A stretch of DNA of 64,000 nucleotides from Batkoa obscura. Taxonomy: Eukaryota > Entomophthoromycota > Entomophthoromycetes > Entomophthorales > Batkoaceae. The DNA lies in the NCBI GenBank assembly GCA_030770535.1, contig JASVEC010000023.1, forward strand, positions 620,001 to 684,000, written 5' to 3'. The notes beneath the pieces are model-generated. The model made no database searches, was not told the origin of the DNA, and saw nothing but the letters and a program-made list of their open reading frames with translations. This document shows positions 22,234-33,999 of this stretch, piece by piece; within the stretch, counting starts at the first letter, position 1, and every line of letters starts with the position of its first letter. The position numbers were made by a program, and so were the translations under genes.

Positions 22234-24410
22234 ATGAAGTTTGGTCAACAGCTTAATAATTCATTGTATTCAGAATGGCGATTCTATTACATTGACTATG
22301 ATGGTCTTAAACGTTTGATAAGGACGAAAGATTCCTCCCAGTTTAATGAAGACGATGAAGCAAGGTTTGTGGAATTCCTTGAAAAGGACTTAGAAAAAGT
22401 AAGCTTTGTTAATTCTATTGTATTTAAATCAGTTATTAAAGACACCAGGTTTCTGCTTTTCAAAGTATAAAAACTGGGGAAATTAATCGTCGTATACAGC
22501 ATTGCGAAGTTTTGGTCAATGGGATTGCATCAAATCCCGATGCCAGCTCTTCTGAAATTCAGAATGCAGAGGATGAAATTAATAGAGTCATACCAGAAGT
22601 TAATGAACTTGCCAAGTTTACTCGTTTGAATTATACTGGGTTTTTGAAGATTATCAAAAAGCATGATAAGTATGCTGGGTACATCTTAAAGCCAATGTTT
22701 TTGGTTCGTTTAAATAGTAAACCTTTCTTTAAAGAGAACTTCGATGCGCTTCTCTTGAAGCTTTCTAAATTGTATGCTATTGTTCGTAACGACGTTCCTA
22801 TTATGAATGGCCAACCATCCCATGGTCCACAAACTAGAATCTGTCGAACCGTTAAGTATTGGGTACACCCTGATAACGTTATGGAACTCAAACTCTACGT
22901 ATTGAAGAATCTCCCAGTATTAGTTTACAATGGAAAATCCAACCAAACAGGAAAAGTAGATCCAAGAACTTCTTCCATTTATTTAGATAATGATAATTTT
23001 GATGTCTATAATGATCGTATTGAGAAAAAAGAAAATTCAACAACTTATTGCCTTACCTGGTTCGGAGGTGAAGATAATAGTGAAATATTTGTTGAAAAGA
23101 AATCGCTTAGAGAAGGTTGGATGGGAGAGACACATACCAAACAACAATTCCGTATCAAAGAGAAGTACGTCAATGGTTTCCTTAATGATGAAAAGGTTAT
23201 GGAACGAGCAATAGGTAAGTTAAAAGATTCTAATGAACTTCCTGAAGACCAAATCGAGGCTATTGAGCAGCTCTCTGATGAGATCCAACTCGCAATTACC
23301 CAACGCCAACTTAAGCCAGTACTTCGTACTTTCTATAACCGTACCGCTTTCCAAATGCCCGGAGATTCTTCTGTTAGAATAACTCTTGATTCAGAAGTAG
23401 CAATGATTAGAGAAGATAATTTAGATAAACAACGACGCGGTGATAATTGGCGCCGTACTGATTTAGGAGCCAAATATCCTTTTGGTAATCTCCCATCATC
23501 TGATATCGTGCGTTTCCCTTACTCTATCCTTGAAGTCAAATTAGAAACTAGTGCTGGAGGCCCTACTCCTAAATGGGTTGACAATTTGGTTAACTCTCAT
23601 CTAGTTGAGCCAGTTCCTAACTTTTCCAAGTATATCCATGGTATTGCCTCTCTTATGGAAAACAGAGTTTCTCTTTTACCTTTCTGGCTTCCACAAATGG
23701 ACAAGGATATACGCAGAGCTCCTTCTCCATCGTTCAAACTTTCTTCCCATGGTACATCTACTCGTGATAATTCATCTCAATCTATTTCTAATGACACTCC
23801 CAGTACTGTATCCCGTGATGGTGAAGTACGTATTGATATGTATGAACCTACTCAATCTTACTCTACCTTCAATAAATCACAAGCGAAGTCTAATGGTCAC
23901 TCTATTAAAGCTCAAAACAACAGTGACGAACGCGCTCCATTACTTCTTAATGGAAAACATCAAGAGCAAACATCAAGTTCAGGCCTATTCAGTAACTTGT
24001 TTTCAAAGCAAAGTACTAGTGTAAGGAATCAAGTAGCCCAAAATGACAGAAATAAAGTGGTGGATAAAAGAATATCCATTCCAGTTCGAGTTGAACCTAA
24101 AGTGTTCTTTGCTAATGAACGTACCTTCTTATCTTGGTTAAATTTTGCTTTAGTTTTAGGAGGTTTAGCTTTAGGTCTTTTAAATTTTGGTGATTGGGTT
24201 GGTCAAATCTCAGGCTTAATTTTTACCATAATTGCACTACTTGTTATGGTTTACGCACTGTTCGTTTTCCAATGGCGTGCGGAAAAGATTCGCCGTCGGG
24301 AACCTGGTCCTTACGATGATAGGGCAGGTCCTATACTTTTAGTTGCTGTTATTTTTATCGCTGTATTAATCAATTTCTGGCTTAAATTTAGCAGTCTAAC
24401 CAGCCCTTAA
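22234..24410 (+). CDS. VTC4/VTC2-3-like polyphosphate polymerase complex subunit (SPX + tunnel domain + VTC1-like membrane domain), 2 exons
   Basis: Exons 22234-22398 and 22449-24410 join across a 50-bp intron to 708 residues, close to yeast Vtc4 (721). Residues 1 to about 150 are an SPX domain ([39 protein letters not shown]). Residues about 185-480 form the polyphosphate tunnel domain ([52 protein letters not shown]). A Ser-rich linker follows, then the three-helix domain from residue about 600 ([20 protein letters not shown]). Vtc4 has a conserved Arg-x-Arg just before Trp in strand LRWYGG. Here the same place reads YCLTWFGG (about residues 255-262), so both basic residues are absent, while the Lys, Glu and other tunnel residues are kept. 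It could therefore be a regulatory Vtc2/3-like subunit rather than the catalytic one. Orthology is left open. Confidence 0.9.
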
Positions 24411-26089
24411 GCGTCGAAAGGGCTTTTAATCGAAGCAGGAATTATATCTTCTCTTTAATACACATTTTTAATCGCGCATAATCTAGAGTATATCCTATAA
24501 ATCAATTTAATATAATCAAATGTAATTAAAAGCAAACTTTGAAATTAAATTACTTTTCAGCTATGCAACCATTTTTAATTTTTAATAAATCTAAGCCTAC
24601 TTATCTGCTGGTTTATCTTGAATTCTAATCAATTTTTTATTATATTATACACATTAGATAATATAGTGTTTTAACGTAGTATTGAAAATAGCAATTTAGC
24701 TTTAAGTTTGAATGAGAGCATTCAATACCAGAGTCAACAACTATATATAAGCTTATAATATTATAACGATCATAATAATAGATGTGTTAGATAGTAAGGA
24801 AAAAGTTAAAAGATTAAAAATTAACATTTTACTATGAAAAATTGATTATGTTAATTAGTATTTTAACGTTATTGATTCTATAATTTATTACTCAAAAATT
24901 CAATCTATGTTGCAAGATTTACTATGCAAAATAAACTTAATTCTTTTAGAAGAATCCACTAATAATTAGTTTTGGCTTTGTCAGCATTTTTAAACATATT
25001 TAACTTTCAGGGGTTGTTTTTTTTACAAAATAAAGCTCAAAACCCCCTTTATTCCCCAATATAGTTGTCAAATCTCAACTATGCAACAGCTAATTGTTCA
25101 TTTAAGAATAAAAAATTTAGACATAAACTTTACTAAACCATAGAGCTGGGGTTTAAAAAAAGTATCTAAATAAATACTAGCCGAAGAAATTTTGCAAGGA
25201 AGTAAATGTTTGAGTTTTAAAAACTACAAGCAAAATCAAAGGGATAGTTTGTATCATGATAGGATTCATTAAAAAAATACTATTTTCGCTACTACCAACC
25301 CAAGCTAAAATTAAATATTGCTAACAGTTTTATTTTTAATTGTCATAACAGTACTCATTATCATTAAATTCTTTCTATCATTGCTTCATAATATGTATAA
25401 AAAAATTAATTTCCATTTAATTCATTCAAAATAAATAAGGGGATGTATTTTTTTGTTTAAGAATTTCAATAACAATCTTTCCACTCAAATAGCGCTTAAA
25501 AAATGGAGAAGCAATGAAGCCAAAAAAAACATCCCCATAAACTAGTATTATGATTTTAAACAAATGTGAAAAAATGATATTTTGATTCAATTTATTTGGA
25601 AAGTAAAATATAAAGTATATTGTTTTAAAGCACCACAAATAGTTAATTGACAACTTAAACGTTTACTTTACTACCAACCATAATACATTTATTAGAAATA
25701 AAAACTAAAATAAAATGAGGATATTATCAAATCCTTAAAGACCAGGGGCCTAAAAGTATTAAAACTAACTTTGATCCTTTTAATTTTTAAATAGTATTTA
25801 AAAAATTTAAGAAATGAAATTTAAGTATTTAGTAAATTTAAAAATTTACTGATGCCAATTTCTTGATTAAAATGTTAATTTTAATACTACTTTATACTAC
25901 TACTGTTCAAAGATAATGAGATGTTTGATTATTTTCAATGAGGATTGATAATAAATATTTAAGATATTATTTTAAAGGAACTATAATGTTATAATCTTAA
26001 ACTATTTTAAACATATGTTTTATTATAAAGTGTGTTAAATTTGTCAGAAATACAAAATTTAAATGATTTAAAGATGAAGAGATTGAATG
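24411..26089. other. Intergenic after the VTC4-like gene
   Basis: AT-rich with one MITE at 25439-25536. A pyrimidine/purine patch near 25010-25060 and nothing else recognisable. Confidence 0.5.
25439..25536 (+). mobile_element. MITE copy (GGGGATGT family)
   Basis: 98 bp, GGGGATGTATTTTTTTG to ACATCCCC; near-consensus. Confidence 0.92.
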
Positions 26090-26512
26090 TTAATTATAAG
26101 CAAGAGAATAGTTAAATTGAACCATTCTCATGCATTTTTTGAACTTTTTAAATTCTTGGGGCGACCTCTTTGGTCCGTGGTTTTTCAATATAACATGAGT
26201 GTTAAGATGATTTAAGGCACCATACGATTTTGTACAGCCTGTATGATTACATTTGAATACCCTTTCTATTTCTATATACTTTCTGCGGTTCCTTATTTTT
26301 ACTTTTTGTTCTTGGTTATCCTCAGGAGAGGTTGAACGTGTATCTACGATATAACTTTGATTACCGCTATAACTTGTGGTACCAAAATCAAAAGATGGGA
26401 GAATTTCTCTACTTGAAGTAAACGTAGAAGGGAAAAGGAATCTAATTGAAGGGAGGTTTGTGCTATTGCAACTTTGAGTAGAATCTTGATTTAATATATG
26501 TGTCAATTTCAT
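26090..26512 (-). CDS. Short Con7-like C2H2 zinc-finger protein
   Basis: Single-exon ORF of 140 residues. A 70-residue Ser/Thr-rich N-terminus is followed by RNRRKYIEIERVFKCNHTGC, KSYGALNHLNTHVILKNHG and KRSPQEFKKFKK. This is the same one-finger Con7-type module as at 11373-12008 with the same C-x4-C-x12-H-x5-H spacing, but in a shorter protein. Outside the finger the two proteins do not look alike. The ORF is intact, so it is probably expressed; being near the lower size limit, a missed upstream exon is possible. A DNA-binding role is inferred. Confidence 0.75.
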   Translation of the reverse strand: MKLTHILNQDSTQSCNSTNLPSIRFLFPSTFTSSREILPSFDFGTTSYSGNQSYIVDTRSTSPEDNQEQKVKIRNRRKYIEIERVFKCNHTGCTKSYGALNHLNTHVILKNHGPKRSPQEFKKFKKCMRMVQFNYSLAYN

Positions 26513-28932
26513 TTTGTCAAGTAAACAATTTTCAAAAAAAATATGGAAAAGAATTCACTATTCTATCCTTTTATATTAGATTTACTTTCTAAACGTATGC
26601 TTAATTTAAGGGTTTAATCTTATAAAAGTTATATTTAGTTTTAGTTAATGTCATCAATTATAAAATATTATACCAATTTAGTTAGTTAAAGAATTAGATT
26701 AACTTTTTATGGCAACCTTATCCTTAATAATATTTCCCTTTCAATAAACTATTGATTATAAAATAAGGAGAAATTAAGCTATGTATATGAGTCTTGAAAA
26801 TACTTTGAGAGAAGTTAACACCCATTAATTAATAAAATACCGTTTTTTAAAGTGTATTATCCAAACAATTCCGTTTTCATTTGTTACTATAATCTTTTTA
26901 ATTAAGCATGCCCTTTAGTGTGAAAAAGTTATCTTTATTCCTTTTTTTATTGTTTTGGGTGTGTTTTTAGAGCAAAATAAAAAAGGACAGTTTCATTGAA
27001 GGGTCTTAAAATGATGGTATAGCCATCTCCGATATAGTTAAACTTTATTTAGATATTTAATTCTATTTCACACTTTACTTTCCATATAAAATCTAGGCCT
27101 GTTCATTGAAACTCGGAGTATAAAACATTTTGTACTTTATTATAGCAACGATAAGGTTACAAATTGCGTCTTATGTATTAGCAGCTATTATATTCTAAAG
27201 AATAAAGGTAAAATAAAAGTAGAATTTTAAAATTAGAATTATATAGATGATAATAAAACTTTAAGCCTCAATTTTATCAAATAAAATAAGAGTTTAGTAA
27301 ACGAGTTATGTTATGATCCTCTATTAGATTATTTTTTCCTTAATTTGTATAGAAAACTAGCTACTTACATTAAAAATATACAACTCACATCATAAATCCA
27401 AACCAGATTCTTAACATCTATAAAATTTTCTAAATTTAGGTATAAAATTAATAATTCAAATCCTGTTCATTATTAATTTATTTAAGAAAAGTTATATTAT
27501 TTTAACATCTGAATTGTTTTGGAAACTTATAAAATATTTAACTAATAAGTATAGGGAATAACTTATTTTAAAATCTTACTTTAGCTTGACACATTTATTA
27601 AGTCTAACAACTAAAATAAAGTGGTAAAAGTGTAAGAAGAATACTTAATTTTAAAGTTATAAAATTAATTTAATTTAATAAAGTTTAAAAAGCCTTTAAA
27701 TTGTATAGATTCAAACTTATTACTTTTGTTAACTGCTAAAACTCTATCCTTAAAAGTAAAAGATAGGTATTTTAGATGTAATATTTTGTTATCATTAAAA
27801 AGGTAATGAGACCGATCTTAAATTAAGGTTACCCCATATTATTTGATATTACTCCATAAATTTCACTGGCTAAAAGTTTATTACTAACCAAAATGATAAG
27901 TTAACCCCTAAAGTTAAGTTTAATTAAACCTGTTACTTGTTAAAGGAGAGTTTTTAAATATTTATCTAAAAACACATTGATTATAGTTTATAAATAGTTT
28001 AGTTATACACCTTTTAAATTAATTTTTCCTAGTAATTTAACATATTATTTACAATCATATTATTTATTCTAATTATGATTTAATAAATTTTAGAAAAAAG
28101 TTTAAGTTTAGTTCGATAAATATATTTTTATACCAAGTGAATGTTTTATTTATGAAATGTAAGATTAATACACCTTTGTAATTAAATCTCTCCAATGAAC
28201 TTAAATCTAATTGTTAACAAAAGTTAGTTTTGTGTGGATAGCTTGTAAGCTTACAGCATTTTTTGTTTAATTACATAAAAAATAAAGTTTTGCCATTATT
28301 ATTACTTCTTGTATAATATATAATTATGACGTTAGCATTTAAAATAATGTTTTTTAGAGTTTTGATTTTAATAAGAAAACTAATATAATTTTGAAATAAT
28401 AAAAAACATACTATATGGCTTATTATTACTTTAAAGAATATACGAATATAATTGAAGTTGGCAATTCTAAGCATTATATATATCAAACTATTAATTAATT
28501 GAATAAAACTAAAACATAGAATATAATACATATGAGTTCGATTTTGATTAATTTTTTCCTTTATTAGTTTACTGAAAAATATATCTATTTTTGATTTAAG
28601 TAAACTTTTTAACAGGACATTATTAGGTAGTTAAAACCTTAATTACAATTCTATTTGTAATTTTTTCTACTATTTTTAGTAAAAGTAACAGTTTAAACAC
28701 ACAAGCTATTTAAACATACATTGTGTAGCTTTAATGTAAACTGTAATTTGTAGCTTAATCTACTTAAGGCTTAATACCATGAATACGTTAATACTACCCA
28801 TAGGATAAATTTATACCATAGTGAATAAAAAGGTCGATTTCAAATATAAATACATTTATCATAAAATAAATACTAATTATATCGATTTATTATTTCTCTC
28901 TTAACTCTTAGCAAAAGCCATATTATATAAAA

Positions 28933-29032
28933 GGGGATGTGTTTTTTTGTTTAAGAATTTTACTAATAGCTTTTCCACTCAAACAGTGTTTAAAAAATGG
29001 AAAAAAGTGATGAAATCAAAAAACACCCCCCC
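28933..29032 (+). mobile_element. MITE copy (GGGGATGT family)
   Basis: 100 bp, GGGGATGTGTTTTTTTG to ACACCCCCCC. Confidence 0.9.
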
Positions 29033-29940
29033 AAAAAAGGATGTTTGTTTTTAGTATAATTAGCATGTTTTTATTAAACAAAAGAGTACAGGAGCTTATA
29101 ATCAAACTCGCTATTACCCAACTGAACAGCTTAATTTTAACTTAAATGCCATATAATATTAGGTTATACAAATGTATAATATACATATGCTAGAATTTTT
29201 AAAGGGTTGAACTTCATGATCTTAAAAGTGGGAGAATTAAAAAGTTGATTTCATTTTTTTTACTCTTCCCCTTTTTTTAGTATTCTTTAATTAAAATTGA
29301 ATTAAATTTTTAGCTATAGTCTGTGTTTACCCTGAAACTTCAAATTAAATGTTTATTTAGTTTAGTACAAACATCGATTGGCAGTATTCTCGACTTTTGT
29401 TAATTTTAAATGCCAATGTTGTTTAATTTTATTACCTTAGGTTTAAATCACAGTATATACTATAAAGTTTTGTAAAAAAATAGAGCCGAAAAATTTTAAG
29501 CTAAATAAAAATAATAACCCAAAGTACTATTACTTTAGAAACTATAGAATTAAGCGAATACTCAATTATAAATATCTAGCTTTAATATCTTTTGATACGA
29601 TAGCTTTTTGTATTTCAAAGAGTATTTTATTTATAAAGTATTGTAGAGCATAAAAAGTTTCACTCAGAGAGTAAAAATTTCGTATTTATCAATTTAAATA
29701 ATGTAGTTTATAAAAAATAAACTTAGATAAACTGATTGAAATTATCAAACTTTATTATTAAATTTGATAAGCAGTCCAGCTTATTACAAAAAATGCTACT
29801 TAATGGCATTAATTCAATGAAAATTAAAGTTATAATATTATACAAACTTTTAAAATCTGACGCAATTTGTAATCCCTTTATTAGCCATAGAAAATACTCG
29901 ATGTTTTGCATAATAATATGACAACTTCAAAACGACATAT

Positions 29941-29995
29941 GGGGATATTCAAATTGGTTTCATTTTTTTATCCAGTTTTTAAATATTTTATTATA
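29941..29995 (-). mobile_element. MITE-like left end fragment (subfamily shared with 48370)
   Basis: Starts GGGGAT, then TTGGTTTCATTTTTTTATCC and a degenerate continuation. The same prefix, including AAATTG.TTTCATTTTTTATCC, occurs at 48370, in both cases about 300-350 bp upstream of a solo LTR. Confidence 0.5.
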
Positions 29996-30234
29996 ATTTA
30001 TATTGTGAGTTAGTAAGATTTCTACTAAATTTAATAGAACTTCCCAGAATAGTAAGGCTTTTATCAATATAATATATATATTGTTATTAATCAAAGCTGT
30101 AGTATGCAAATAAACATATACTCCTATAAAACTTCATTAAGAAATATTTATCATTGGCTGTTTTATGGTTAATATTACGAATTTACTATCAAATAAATAG
30201 TTCTAATGCTATAGTTATATTATTAATATATTAC

Positions 30235-30698
30235 TGTGAAATATCGCTTTGTCAGTCCCATGGTTAATTATAGCATAACAATCGTCTAAGCTGTTGTGTT
30301 CTCGAGTTCAGAGAAAATCAATCCCACGTCCTTATTTTGATTTGTTATGAGAATTTCTAGCTCCATCCCAAAGAATATTATCCTCTCATTTTGATATTTG
30401 TACTTTTCAGAGTATAAAAGAATTTACAGAGCATGGTAGCTCGAGGCTTTTTAACTGAATTATTTACTGATATCTCAAACATTTAATAAACCCACTAAGT
30501 TTTCTTAATAGTATTTTACGTAGATTTTACATTAGTATTGTCTATGCTATTTGTCTTATATAGCTTGTAACCTATTACGAGCTATTCCTCATAATCCAAG
30601 TCTATCACAGTCACATAAACTAAGACCTTTCAACTTATAGTGTAGTCAACCAGCCAGTAGCTGTTTTTAACTTTAATCGGCGGGTACCAGAGTTCACA
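30235..30698 (+). mobile_element. Solo LTR, 464 bp (LTR retroelement fossil, family L1)
   Basis: Starts TGTGAA and ends TTCACA, with a TATA box (AGTATAAAAG) and an AATAAA polyadenylation-type signal inside. No internal coding region accompanies it. Nearly identical in length and sequence to 36226-36689 and 49571-50034, so it is fairly recent. Flanking 4-bp sequences (TTAC / TCCC) do not match, unlike other copies. Superfamily cannot be told from the LTR alone. Confidence 0.85.
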
Positions 30699-30859
30699 TC
30701 CCCATATATCAAAAAATGGTAATTATATTTTTTCAAATTAATAATCTTGTAAACAAGTGGTCAAAATTGCTGTACAAAAAAATAGGCAAATATTGATTAG
30801 AGGCAAAAGATACTATTTTTATATAAAAGTGTACCCAGATTTATTTATAAAACACAAAT

Positions 30860-31033
30860 AGTAAATGTAAAAGCTGTCTTAAAATTTCAAAAGGTTGACT
30901 TTTAATATCATTACCTTTACATTGTATATATTCAATAATATGTGTATGAAATATTAACTTTTAACTCTTCTTTACTGAGAAGTTAACATTAAAAGTCAAT
31001 TTTTTGAAATTCCGAGACAGTTTTATGTTTACT
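30860..31033. repeat. Inverted-repeat (foldback) element, about 45-bp arms
   Basis: Arms at about 30860-30908 and 30988-31033 are imperfect reverse complements. Each contains GTAAA.., CTGTCT, AATTTCAAAA and TTGACTTTTAAT. Total about 174 bp. Distinct from the GGGGATGT MITEs; a second MITE-like family seen once here. Confidence 0.75.
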
Positions 31034-31380
31034 GTATAAACAATTTTATATAAAAACCTAGCAATGTGTAAAAAAGTATAAAGTCACTTCATAAACATAG
31101 CCAAAGTCTAAATATAACTCTGCTCAAAACAAACGAGACTGTTTACTAAGAGCTATTTGATAAATCAGTTTCATTTATTTTAAGTAGGGTTGTATATGTC
31201 TAAAATTATCATTTAAATTAATAAAAGACTATAAAGTGAATGAATTCCTTATTAAAGATAAGTAGTAAACAAAACTTTAATAAAATTCTTAACAAAAAGA
31301 GATATCCCTATATATTTAGAATTAGTTTCATTTGCACTATTTTAATACCTTTTTCAGTTTAATTCGAGGTGAAATAGTAA

Positions 31381-31573
31381 AGATTTTTCTAAATAATGCT
31401 TAAAAATGGAAAAAGTGATGAAATCAAAAAAACATGCTCATACAAAGCTTTAGATTCAAACCACAGTACTATAGGTAGTATATTAGTGTAGTTTTACATA
31501 AAAATTTTATTAGCAGTTTTTCCCCTTAGTATGAATAATAAATGGACAAAAAGATGAAACCAAAAAACTTATG
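31381..31573 (+). mobile_element. Cluster of degenerate MITE fragments
   Basis: A right-half fragment at 31381-31440 (ATGGAAAAAGTGATGAAATC, end CATGCTC) is followed by a worn copy at about 31495-31573 (TTTTATTAGCAGTTTTTCC, GATGAAACCAAAAAAC). Another scrap ending ATATCCC lies at about 31280-31306, and a worn inverted one at about 31590-31665. Confidence 0.55.
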
Positions 31574-32643
31574 TGTAAACTTCTCATCGTTTCAATATTT
31601 TATCTATTTTTTACATTTGTTATAAAAAAAACTTTGTTAAATTCTTAAACGAAAAAAGCATACCTGCAAATTAATTTAATGAATTTATAACTATCAGATT
31701 AGCAATACATCCTTTTGCTTTTTATCAAACTATTATGAAATACTTGAAATATAGTGATGTCTATAAACTATCGGTATTTTACTATCCCAATTTTATATCA
31801 AAACTTTTGCTATTTTAGAGAATCAGATGTAATCTTCTCATATTAATGGTAACGTTAACTGTGTTATGAACTAATACAAGCCTCCCAGTCATTTTATTAA
31901 ATTGCACTAGTGCTTTTGGGACATCTATAAGTAGATTAAATATTAGTTTAAGTTGAGTTTACAGTATGACATTTAAATTCATGGCATAATGGCTTGTTTT
32001 ACCCCATTCTATCTTTCTTTATGCATTAATCTTATTTAACTTCGGTTTTGAAATAATATATTTTCAATAACAATAGTTTAATTAAGGTTTATAAGGTTGA
32101 AATTTCATATATGGTTAATACCTATATTTTATATTTATTATTTTTGAGAGTTTTATTTAAAACATTTTGTAGATTAAGATAAATTAATTGCTCTTCTAAA
32201 ACACATTCAAATTTGACTTAAAACTAAAATCTTCAGAGCATGTATTCAGCTCAGAATTTATTCTTTAAGATATAAATTATGCCTATACAGTTTATAATTT
32301 ATACTGGAAAACTGTTAAAACCATAAATTCAAAGTTTTACTTATAACCTGTTTGGTTGATCCATGACTTAATAGAGGTTTTAAAAAAAACAATAAACAAG
32401 TAATTCCATATGGAACATTTAAAAGGTACTCTTTCATGTGGTATATTTATCAGGCATTTTTCTTTATTTGCAACATTACTGCTCTAATTAAGTGATGCTT
32501 AATCCCTGTTATATCACGTTACACCAGTTTAGGCGAAATGATTCGGAACACTTATGATTGGTTGCATGTAAGGTCACTTTAAAGATGAGGAGAACTATAA
32601 ATAGGATTAAATGTGTAGATTTAATATTAAGTTTTTTCATAAA

Positions 32644-33204
32644 ATGGGATTGACAGATTGGTTTAAAAATAGTTATATTGCAACACATCTTGAAGTAGGT
32701 AAATATACTAAAAGGAGGACTACTAACAGAAGCAACAGTATGTCAGATGCTGAAGTAATCATGAATTATATTCAAAAGGAAGTACTTACGGAACAATACA
32801 CCAGACCCACAAATCCAACTAAAAAATCCACAAAAAAAAATAAACTGAATAAGACTCAGAAGGCTGAACGAGACCTTAAAGCTATTGAAGATTACATTGG
32901 TATAAAGCTGTTTACACCTAAAGCTGCACCTCCTAAGGAAACAAGGCCCAAAGCAAGCGCTACTACTACTAGTTATTCTAATTCTAGCAACCAAAGCGAC
33001 TTTTTCCAAGATAACTTTGTTGACACCCATCGCCGTAGTTTGGACGATGCTAGTACTTATGGGTTAACAAAGAGACAAGGATTCAATGACAAAATAAAAG
33101 AATCCGATTTTGAACTAGGATCTTCGAGAGATCCATTTGATGTTGAGTTTGTTGATTTGGACTCTTATTTTGAAAATAATCAAGGAGCTTATCACGGTAA
33201 ATAA
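32644..33204 (+). CDS. Unknown protein, 186 residues, basic N-half and acidic C-half
   Basis: The first ATG in the frame is at 32611. The second, at 32644 (MGLTDWFKNSYIATH), is preferred because the stretch before it is not protein-like, but this is uncertain. From 32644 it is a single-exon, polar, low-complexity protein. A basic middle (KKSTKKNKLNKTQKAERDLK) is followed by a Ser/Thr-rich linker and an acidic tail (DPFDVEFVDLDSYFENN). There is a TATA-like CTATAAATAGG about 50 bp upstream. Trp/Phe and charged-residue use differ from the random ORFs around it, which is why it is called. No domain, signal peptide or membrane segment. Function unknown. Confidence 0.6.
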   Translation: MGLTDWFKNSYIATHLEVGKYTKRRTTNRSNSMSDAEVIMNYIQKEVLTEQYTRPTNPTKKSTKKNKLNKTQKAERDLKAIEDYIGIKLFTPKAAPPKETRPKASATTTSYSNSSNQSDFFQDNFVDTHRRSLDDASTYGLTKRQGFNDKIKESDFELGSSRDPFDVEFVDLDSYFENNQGAYHGK

Positions 33205-33696
33205 TTATCGTTATCTGGATCTATATTGAACTTGTAGTATATGGATCAATCTCAATATGGTATTAATTTAATTATTTTTTACTCTGAATAAATTTATTGT
33301 TTTTATTTAACTTCATAAGATATTTCATAAGAATAGCTTATCAACAAAATTGATTTGCTGGTTTTATACTTGTAGCCAATAGTATCTAGGCTTTACTATA
33401 TCATTTTCTAAATTTTTCATGAAATTATGCCACCAAAAAGATGGAACATGAAAGCAAAGAATATTCCAGTTTAATAGTTTTTTTTACTATATTTGTGTTG
33501 TAAAGTAACTCGTGGTTAGAGTATTTTGAGTATGTCCAATACACATCAAAATTCGTTATTAAATCTCTTATATTTGATAGATTCATTAGATTTTTTCTTA
33601 CAGATTATGAGTTAAATTTCTTCGAATGGTCTACCACACTTTATTAACTTTTATATATTGGTTTATTATTAAATTTATATTTAAAATAAATATGAT

Positions 33697-33783
33697 AATG
33701 TTTTTTTGACTATCACTTTAACTAATAATTTATTTAATTTTAAGCTTAAGAAATGGAAAAAGGAAAAAAGAAAAAAACAGCAC
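33697..33783 (+). mobile_element. Degenerate MITE copy (GGGGATGT family)
   Basis: Worn copy: GATAATGTTTTTTTGAC at the left, then CTTAAGAAATGGAAAAAGG and a purine-rich right end. Confidence 0.55.
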
Positions 33784-33901
33784 TTGTATAGGTTAATTGT
33801 CTATTATTAAAAAACACATAATAAAAACATACAGATAAATAAATATAAATGCTTTAGTATAAAAACGCTATTGAAATATATTGCTGTAGTTTTCAGAATA
33901 T

Positions 33902-33999
33902 GGGAGTGTTTTTTTGACTTTATTACTTTCTCTATCTTTTAAGCATTATTTGAGTGGAAAAATTATTGGTAAAATTCTTAAACACAAAAATACATCCGC
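33902..33999 (-). mobile_element. MITE copy (GGGGATGT family)
   Basis: Inverted copy, 98 bp, GGGAGTGTTTTTTTG to ACATCCGC. Confidence 0.88.

Larger units (their letters stand above)
26513..32643. other. Longest gene-free tract of the window
   Basis: About 6.1 kb. It holds MITE copies (28933, a fragment at 29941, fragments at 31.3-31.6 kb), one solo LTR (30235-30698) and an inverted-repeat element (30860-31033). From 26.5 to 28.9 kb I see only AT-rich sequence; small ORFs there have no protein-like composition. Confidence 0.55.

Noticed and set aside
22296-23214. Other-frame ORFs within the VTC4-like gene
   Set aside because: They overlap a clearly conserved 708-residue protein in a different frame or strand.
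28271-28531. Minus-strand 86-codon hydrophobic ORF
   Set aside because: Ile/Tyr/Asn-rich composition is what random AT-rich DNA gives; no start context, domain or splice neighbours.
29723-29921. Overlapping ORFs on both strands near 29.8 kb
   Set aside because: Neither has protein-like composition; they are mirror images in AT-rich DNA.
32743-33030. Minus-strand Cys-containing ORF of 95 codons
   Set aside because: Antisense to the 32644-33204 ORF, which has the more protein-like composition; no domain.
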